DNA of 8,969 nucleotides from Methanomicrobiales archaeon (GTDB lineage: Archaea > Halobacteriota > Methanomicrobia > Methanomicrobiales > JACTUA01), in contig JAJRCL010000189.1 of assembly GCA_028679035.1 (NCBI GenBank), positions 1 to 8,969 on the forward strand, given 5' to 3'. Numbering within the stretch: position 1 is the stretch's first letter; every line of letters begins with the position of its first letter. Positions 5,136-8,969 of the stretch are shown one piece after another. Both the position numbers and the translations under genes were made by a program. The notes beneath the pieces are model-generated. The model was not told the DNA's origin. It worked only from the letters and a program-made list of their open reading frames with translations, and did not search any database.

Positions 5136-6578
5136 ATGGCGATAAGCCTGGACTGGTCCCTGGTTGTCTGGATCTTCACCGCCCTCAATAGCATTTTTGC
5201 AGTCATTGTCGTTTTTTTTGAACGAAGGAATCCGACCGCTGCGATGGCATGGCTGATGGTGCTCTTTCTTCTTCCCCCGGTTGGTTTTGTACTCTATCTT
5301 CTCTTTGGGCAGAATTATACCCGGCAGAAAATGTTCAACCTGAAGGAGCGGAGTGATCGGATCCTTAAGAACCTCTATGAGGAACAATACCGTGCTCTGA
5401 TCAACCGGGGATTTCATTTCGCCCACCCGGACGCCGAACCGTACCGGGATACCATCGTTACCCTGCTCAGGAGCAACCAGGCGTTTCTTTCCCAGGACAA
5501 CCGCATTGTCATTTACACAGACGGGAAAGAGAAATTTGACACCCTTCTCGACGCAATCCGCAACGCAACCCACCATATCCACCTGGAGTACTTTATTATC
5601 AACAATGATGAACTCGGAAGGGCCGTCATATCTGCCCTCGCAGAAAAAGCACGCCAGGGCCTGGAAGTTCGTCTCCTCTTTGATGCTCTCGGTTCACGGA
5701 AGGGCGGCGGATCGAGCAAGGCCTTCCATGAGCTGACGGACGCCGGTGGACAAATCGGGATTTTCTTTCCCTCTATGTACCGGGTCAATTACCGTAACCA
5801 CCGGAAAATTGCAGTTATCGATGGAAGGAGCGGATTTATCGGCGGATATAATATCGGCGATGAATACCTGGGAAAAGGGCCGCTCGGCTACTGGCGTGAT
5901 ACCGCCGTGTTGATCACGGGAAAGGCAGTGAACACGCTGCAGCTCCGGTTCTTCCTTGACTGGAAATACACGACCGGAGAGTCACTGGATCTGGATTCAG
6001 TATATTTCCCGGATCCGGTAAATTCCGGCACTTCTGCTGTACAGATTGTCAGCGGAGGGCCGGATACCCGATGGAATCCCATCAAGGAGGGGTATATCAA
6101 ACTGATTAATTCCGCAAAGGAATCAGTCTATATCCAGACTCCCTACTTCATTCCCGATGACAGTGTCATGGACGCGCTGCGGCTGGCTGCCCTGTCTGGG
6201 GTGGATGTGCGGATCATGATCCCTTCCAAACCCGATCACCCGTTCGTATACTGGGCAAGCCTGTCCTTCCTGAGCGATCTTCTTGATACCGGTGTGCGGG
6301 CGTACGCGTACGATCACGGCTTTCTTCACGCGAAAACCATCGTTGTCGATGGAAGAGCCGGGTCTGTGGGAAGCGCCAACTGGGATGTGCGTTCCTTCCG
6401 GCTGAACTTTGAAGCCAATGCATTCTTCTACGACGTAAGTACCGGAAAAGAGATGAAACGCTGCTTTGAGAAGGATCTGGAGGTTTGCACCGAGATAACC
6501 CCGGAACGTTATGCCCGGCGTTCCCGGTGGATCCGCGCCAAGGAGTCGGTTTCCCGCCTGTTCTCACCCCTTGCATGA
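5136..6578 (+). CDS. cls: Cardiolipin synthase (phospholipase D superfamily)
   Basis: Integral membrane enzyme that joins two phospholipid molecules, or a phospholipid and an alcohol, into cardiolipin-type lipids by phosphatidyl transfer. At 480 residues it has the length of bacterial ClsA. Seen: two N-terminal membrane helices (about 8-28 and 36-58) with the linker ERRNPTAAMAWLMV typical of the PLDc_N domain; first HKD motif HRKIAVIDG with His222, Lys224, Asp229, followed by GFIGGYNIGDEY; second motif HAKTIVVDG with His398, Lys400, Asp405, followed by GSVGSANWDVRSFRLNFE. Both catalytic histidines are present, so the enzyme should be active. From memory, a Cls from Methanospirillum hungatei acts on archaeal ether lipids with broad head-group tolerance; this is probably its counterpart. 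The ATG at 5136 opens directly onto the first membrane helix. A TATA box and dyad precede it. It is a single-gene unit, converging on the PHP gene with 30 bases between stops. Confidence 0.95.
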   Translation: MAISLDWSLVVWIFTALNSIFAVIVVFFERRNPTAAMAWLMVLFLLPPVGFVLYLLFGQNYTRQKMFNLKERSDRILKNLYEEQYRALINRGFHFAHPDAEPYRDTIVTLLRSNQAFLSQDNRIVIYTDGKEKFDTLLDAIRNATHHIHLEYFIINNDELGRAVISALAEKARQGLEVRLLFDALGSRKGGGSSKAFHELTDAGGQIGIFFPSMYRVNYRNHRKIAVIDGRSGFIGGYNIGDEYLGKGPLGYWRDTAVLITGKAVNTLQLRFFLDWKYTTGESLDLDSVYFPDPVNSGTSAVQIVSGGPDTRWNPIKEGYIKLINSAKESVYIQTPYFIPDDSVMDALRLAALSGVDVRIMIPSKPDHPFVYWASLSFLSDLLDTGVRAYAYDHGFLHAKTIVVDGRAGSVGSANWDVRSFRLNFEANAFFYDVSTGKEMKRCFEKDLEVCTEITPERYARRSRWIRAKESVSRLFSPLA

Positions 6579-6608
6579 GGTTTGTGCGCTCGGAACTCCC
6601 GATCTGCA

Positions 6609-7490
6609 TCAGGAGAGGTCTTTCCGGGTACCACGGACAAATCTTCGGATCCGGGGCAGGTTCTGCTCCCAGCGGACCTGCAGGATGGGCACCGCGTACG
6701 GCAGATGGTGGGGAAGGACCGCTGCGCCCATCAGTGCTTTCTGCGGTAAAGACTTTTCACGGCCGATAACAACCGTGCGCCGGTGCACGATTGCATCCAG
6801 AAATTCCTCCACAGAATCAGCCCGGGCACAGGTTACGACGCCGCCCAGCTCGTGCAGAAGATGCCCGTCCGTTCCTCCGGTACACCCGAGACCAAGGGAA
6901 CGAGCAATCGTCCCTGCTTTGAGATTGTGGGATCGTGCCATACCGCCACAGATAACTTCGAGAGCGTCAAGACGGGACCGCGGGGATCTGCCGCTTCCCT
7001 CCCGGTCCGGGCACCACGCCATGCCGCGGCTCAGGAAAAAATATCCAAACGGGTGAGCCTCGGAAACAACACAGCAATATTCCTCCGAGGCCTGGAGGAT
7101 CTCCCTCGTGTTCAGCCGAACCGCGACAAACGGAGCATTTCTTTTGTTTGTTACCACATGCCGCCGGTAAAAATCCCTGAGCTCGGCCAGGACAGAAAAA
7201 TAAAGAAGGATATGCGGCCCGTCATTGGCACTGATCTCAATTCCCGGAATGAGCATCACACCGGATGCCACCCGGTGCGCTTCGAGAACACCACTGATCT
7301 GGTTGTGATCCGTGATGGCAAGGCCGACACCACGTCTTTTGGCAAGTTTCAGGGCATCCTTCACTTTCGTCGGCGAATCGGAATGATTCGTATGAAAATG
7401 CATATCCACCGGTTGCAATCCTGCCGAACGGATCGCTTCCGGCACTGGGGCCCGGAACTGGATGGTCCCATCCATGTATTGTGGCGACAT
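6609..7490 (-). CDS. PHP-domain metal-dependent phosphoesterase
   Basis: A 293-residue cytoplasmic protein of the PHP (polymerase and histidinol phosphatase) superfamily, expected to hydrolyse a phosphoester with bound divalent metals. Metal-binding motifs seen: DMHFHTNHSD with His31, His33, Asp38; ITDHN with Asp61, His62; PGIEIS with Glu85; GPHILLYF with His93; SEAHPFG with His146; and GGTDGH with Asp208, His210. The order and spacing fit stand-alone PHP proteins (YciV/TrpH-like, with a PHP-associated C-terminal region) rather than DNA polymerase or histidinol phosphatase. No second domain is visible beyond the ~60-residue basic tail. The substrate cannot be read; nucleoside bisphosphates or short RNA are family precedents. 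The ATG at 7490 has no clear ribosome-binding site; an in-frame ATG at 7475 is an alternative, because the conserved domain starts only near residue 27. It converges with cardiolipin synthase. Confidence 0.9.
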   Translation of the reverse strand: MSPQYMDGTIQFRAPVPEAIRSAGLQPVDMHFHTNHSDSPTKVKDALKLAKRRGVGLAITDHNQISGVLEAHRVASGVMLIPGIEISANDGPHILLYFSVLAELRDFYRRHVVTNKRNAPFVAVRLNTREILQASEEYCCVVSEAHPFGYFFLSRGMAWCPDREGSGRSPRSRLDALEVICGGMARSHNLKAGTIARSLGLGCTGGTDGHLLHELGGVVTCARADSVEEFLDAIVHRRTVVIGREKSLPQKALMGAAVLPHHLPYAVPILQVRWEQNLPRIRRFVRGTRKDLS

Positions 7491-7513
7491 TAAGATCTTT
7501 TCTGGATATTTCC

Positions 7514-7528
7514 GAATACTAGCTATTC
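7514..7528. repeat. Small inverted repeat upstream of the PHP gene
   Basis: GAATA-ctagc-TATTC, five-base arms and a five-base spacer, sits 24-38 bases upstream of the minus-strand ATG at 7490, in the zone where a promoter is expected. No good TATA box is visible. It may be a regulator site; short arms make chance likely. Confidence 0.2.
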
Positions 7529-7992
7529 ACCCGGGAGAACAAAAGGGTTACACCTGTTCACTCGTTCTCGATCCGCTCTCTGGTGCATACTGCGCTCTGG
7601 CTCGCTTCACATCACTTCGCTGCTTCACCTTGCTGCCTATGAATCGGAAAGACGCCCTTGCTTGTCGCAGGCTCCGACGCCAGCGGCTGTTCCGGCCCGC
7701 TCCTCACGCCATGCTCCGCATCATGTTGCCGCTGTTGATCGGGCAGATGCTGAATGCTCGCGACTCACTCGCACTACGTACCATGCCCGGACCTGCTATT
7801 GATACGACTCATTACCTACGCACCCTGAAGCCCTGCTCGTTCGGGCCGCCGGGCCCCCGGACCGGCAATCCCTGAAATATTTCTGGCCCGGTTGTCGCAA
7901 CCTTCTATTATCATCCTGCATCACACTCCAAGATCATAAGGAGTACGTTCGGAATTTTCCATGATTACCCCGGATGGGAGTGAGACGCATAT
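7529..7992. other. Long gap without a convincing gene; unusual composition
   Basis: Between the divergent PHP gene and the gene at 7993 no coding frame is convincing. The central part (about 7560-7875) is pyrimidine-rich and poor in A on the plus strand. It contains recurrent short pieces such as GCTTCAC, CTCTGG and CTTCGCTG. A plus-strand frame open from 7462 to 7875 has protein that looks unlike any family I know, starts inside the PHP gene and has no ribosome-binding site. Near the end there is GGGCC-GCCG-GGCCC, a small GC hairpin (about 7843-7856). This may be a member of a dispersed intergenic repeat, a decayed gene or an unrecognised RNA; nothing in the window decides. Confidence 0.4.
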
Positions 7993-8556
7993 ATGAGATG
8001 GGATGACATTGGTTTTTTACCAGGCATGATTATTGAATTCCTGGGAGTTATCGTCCTCATTGCTGGTTATAGTACCAGCCAGCTGATACTTATTATCGCC
8101 GGTGTGGGAATCATCTGTATTGGTTCTGTTGTGACGTTCATCGGGATCGTACGCCGGGTTCACGCAGGGGCCAGGTCACCGGATCCGGGCATACTGACAC
8201 CGGTAGATTCGACGGTACTCTATCAGGATAAGCTGGTGAGCATTTCAGAGAATTCTATCACCTTCCACCATTACTCGTTTCCCCTTTTTTTATCAGATCG
8301 CCAGGTTCTTTTCCGGGATATTCTACGCATCGATGTAAAAAAAACCGCTATCGGGAGCGGTAAATGGCGGATAGCCGGGTCCGGTGATTTCCGGACCTGG
8401 TTCCCGTTGGACATGGACCGTCCTTCCCGGGACAGGACCTTTTATGCAACTCTGAAAGCACAGTGGTGGAGGATCGGTTTTACTGTTGAGAATTCATCAC
8501 GGGTAATATCCGTCCTGAAGGAAAAAGGCCTGCCAGTCGTTGAAATAGATTTATGA
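7993..8556 (+). CDS. Two-TM membrane protein with a conserved-looking soluble domain, function unknown
   Basis: A 187-residue protein that I do not recognise by name. Seen: two membrane helices at about 11-26 and 31-54 separated by the short turn STSQ, a basic RR at 54-55, then a ~110-residue soluble part. That part alternates strands and turns (LVSISENSITFHHY, VLFRDILRIDVKKTAIGSGKWRIAG, DFRTWFPLD) and ends in a helix (SSRVISVLKEKGLPV). The strand-rich layout with a C-terminal helix and an IGFTVENS motif resembles small membrane proteins with a PH-like domain after a TM hairpin; this is an inference from architecture. The ATG at 7993 has GGAGTGAG eight bases upstream, close to the archaeal consensus, which supports both the start and a real gene. 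It stands alone, divergent from the PHP gene. Confidence 0.82.
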   Translation: MRWDDIGFLPGMIIEFLGVIVLIAGYSTSQLILIIAGVGIICIGSVVTFIGIVRRVHAGARSPDPGILTPVDSTVLYQDKLVSISENSITFHHYSFPLFLSDRQVLFRDILRIDVKKTAIGSGKWRIAGSGDFRTWFPLDMDRPSRDRTFYATLKAQWWRIGFTVENSSRVISVLKEKGLPVVEIDL

Positions 8557-8801
8557 TCTTCTGCAAACGCATCTGCACGTTCCAGAATCCAAATAATCTA
8601 AGGCCTTCACCGAAGAGAACCGGCATAATCCCGATATTAAAATTCGTCACAGAGTTTTACGCCGATGCACTGCTGGAAGATAGTCGCCCCCTTGAGCCGT
8701 GGCCCCGCCGCCACCGGGCACTCGCGGAAGCGATCCCGATCACCAAAGTGCGGGCATCTCCCGGCCGGGGGTAAGCGGAACCGGACCTGCCCCTTTCGCC
8801 C
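8557..8801. other. Intergenic gap between convergent genes
   Basis: The stretch between the stop at 8556 and the minus-strand stop at 8802 holds no convincing gene. An ATG overlaps the preceding stop (ATGA at 8553) and opens 73 codons, but they lack any family features. A self-complementary CCCGGCCGGG is at 8760-8769. No U-tract terminator is evident for either flanking gene. Confidence 0.5.
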
Positions 8802-8969
8802 CTAAATAAACCATGTAATGTAGGAAAACGTATTTTCAATTCCATGCACGATCGTCGGCGCGGTGATGTTTCCGGTCTTTTCCCGTATGAATCCATAAAC
8901 CAGTCCGAAGAAAAACGTCCATATGCCCCAGAACAGATTCAGATTATATTCTCCTTTAAAGGGGTTGAA
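8802..8969 (-). CDS. CPBP-family (CAAX protease / Abi) intramembrane protease, C-terminal fragment
   Basis: The last 55 codons and stop (TAG, 8802-8804) of a gene running in from the right edge. Seen: a membrane helix (WGIWTFFFGLVYGFI, 14-28) leading to TGNITAPTIVHGIENTFSYI. This contains the HxxxN motif (His42, Asn46 in the fragment) preceded by the AP..vH context that marks the last conserved motif of CPBP intramembrane proteases. Earlier motifs (EExxxR and FxxxH) would lie outside the window. Bacterial relatives cleave prenylated or bacteriocin-related peptides or act in self-immunity; archaeal members are mostly uncharacterised. The frame begins with a full codon at 8969 and has no in-frame stop, so it is cut, not a short gene. 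Confidence 0.85.
   Translation of the reverse strand, partial: FNPFKGEYNLNLFWGIWTFFFGLVYGFIREKTGNITAPTIVHGIENTFSYITWFI

Noticed and set aside
6511..7493. Plus-strand frames of 181 and 236 residues antisense to the PHP gene
   Set aside because: The PHP frame has all metal-binding motifs; long antisense frames are expected in GC-rich coding DNA.
7462..7875. 137-residue plus-strand frame in the 7.5-7.9 kb gap
   Set aside because: It starts inside the PHP gene, lacks a ribosome-binding site and shows no domain or periodic pattern; listed only as part of the gap.
7842..7880. Possible tRNA or other known RNA near GTTCGGGCC
   Set aside because: No acceptor pairing, D-arm or anticodon arm can be built around it, and no RNase P or SRP RNA signature is visible.
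8553..8774. 73-residue frame coupled by ATGA to the preceding gene
   Set aside because: The overlap is tempting, but the sequence shows no family features, no hydrophobic pattern and no conserved-looking motif; it is kept as intergenic.
8657..8896. 79-residue minus-strand frame at the right end
   Set aside because: It overlaps the CPBP protease C-terminus in another frame; the CPBP frame carries the HGIEN motif and continuous membrane helix.
1..8969. CRISPR array, transposase or insertion sequence
   Set aside because: No regularly spaced repeats, no transposase or integrase motifs and no paired terminal inverted repeats were seen.

Overview
The window looks like a chromosomal segment of a methanogenic archaeon, most likely from the Methanomicrobiales (Methanoregula / Methanosphaerula / Methanospirillum relatives). 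Archaeal TATA-type boxes (TTTAAATA, TTTATATA, TTATAAATA) lie at plausible distances from start codons. Ribosome-binding sites, where present, match GGAGGTGA. Secreted proteins carry lipoprotein signals, and a two-HKD cardiolipin synthase is present. The lineage is inferred; no rRNA or methanogenesis gene is in view.

Layout. (1) 1-1334, minus strand: livG then livF (livF cut by the left edge), the two ATPases of a branched-chain / hydrophobic amino acid (HAAT) ABC importer. (2) 1335-1754: a divergent control region with two dyads flanking a TATA box, then a long leader for the plus-strand gene holding a possible Phe-rich short ORF and two hairpins. (3) 1755-3074, plus: the lipoprotein substrate-binding component of the same type of importer. 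(4) 3075-3165: a short gap with a possible nested RNA fold. (5) 3166-3975, plus: a lipoprotein with two META (HslJ-like) domains, whose stop codon sits inside a terminator hairpin. (6) 4136-4834, minus: an unrecognised protein with a two-helix membrane hairpin, with a likely leaderless promoter and an operator-like dyad. (7) 4835-5135: a gap that includes a block of about 12% G+C. (8) 5136-6578, plus: cardiolipin synthase. (9) 6609-7490, minus: a PHP-domain metal-dependent phosphoesterase. (10) 7491-7992: a gap without a convincing gene and of unusual composition. (11) 7993-8556, plus: a two-TM protein of unknown function. (12) 8802-8969, minus: the C-terminal end of a CPBP (CAAX protease / Abi) membrane protease, cut by the right edge.

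How the parts fit. The binding protein (exported, lipid-anchored) and LivG/LivF (cytoplasmic ATPases) would form one importer; the LivH/LivM permeases are not in the window and may lie past the left edge. The remaining genes are mostly single-gene units in alternating orientation: several envelope-related proteins (cardiolipin synthase, META lipoprotein, two 2-TM proteins, CPBP protease) and one PHP enzyme. I see no transposase, CRISPR array, rRNA, tRNA or clear defence island. The least explained parts are the leader of the binding-protein gene, the 12% G+C block, the 2-TM orphan and the 7.5-7.9 kb gap.
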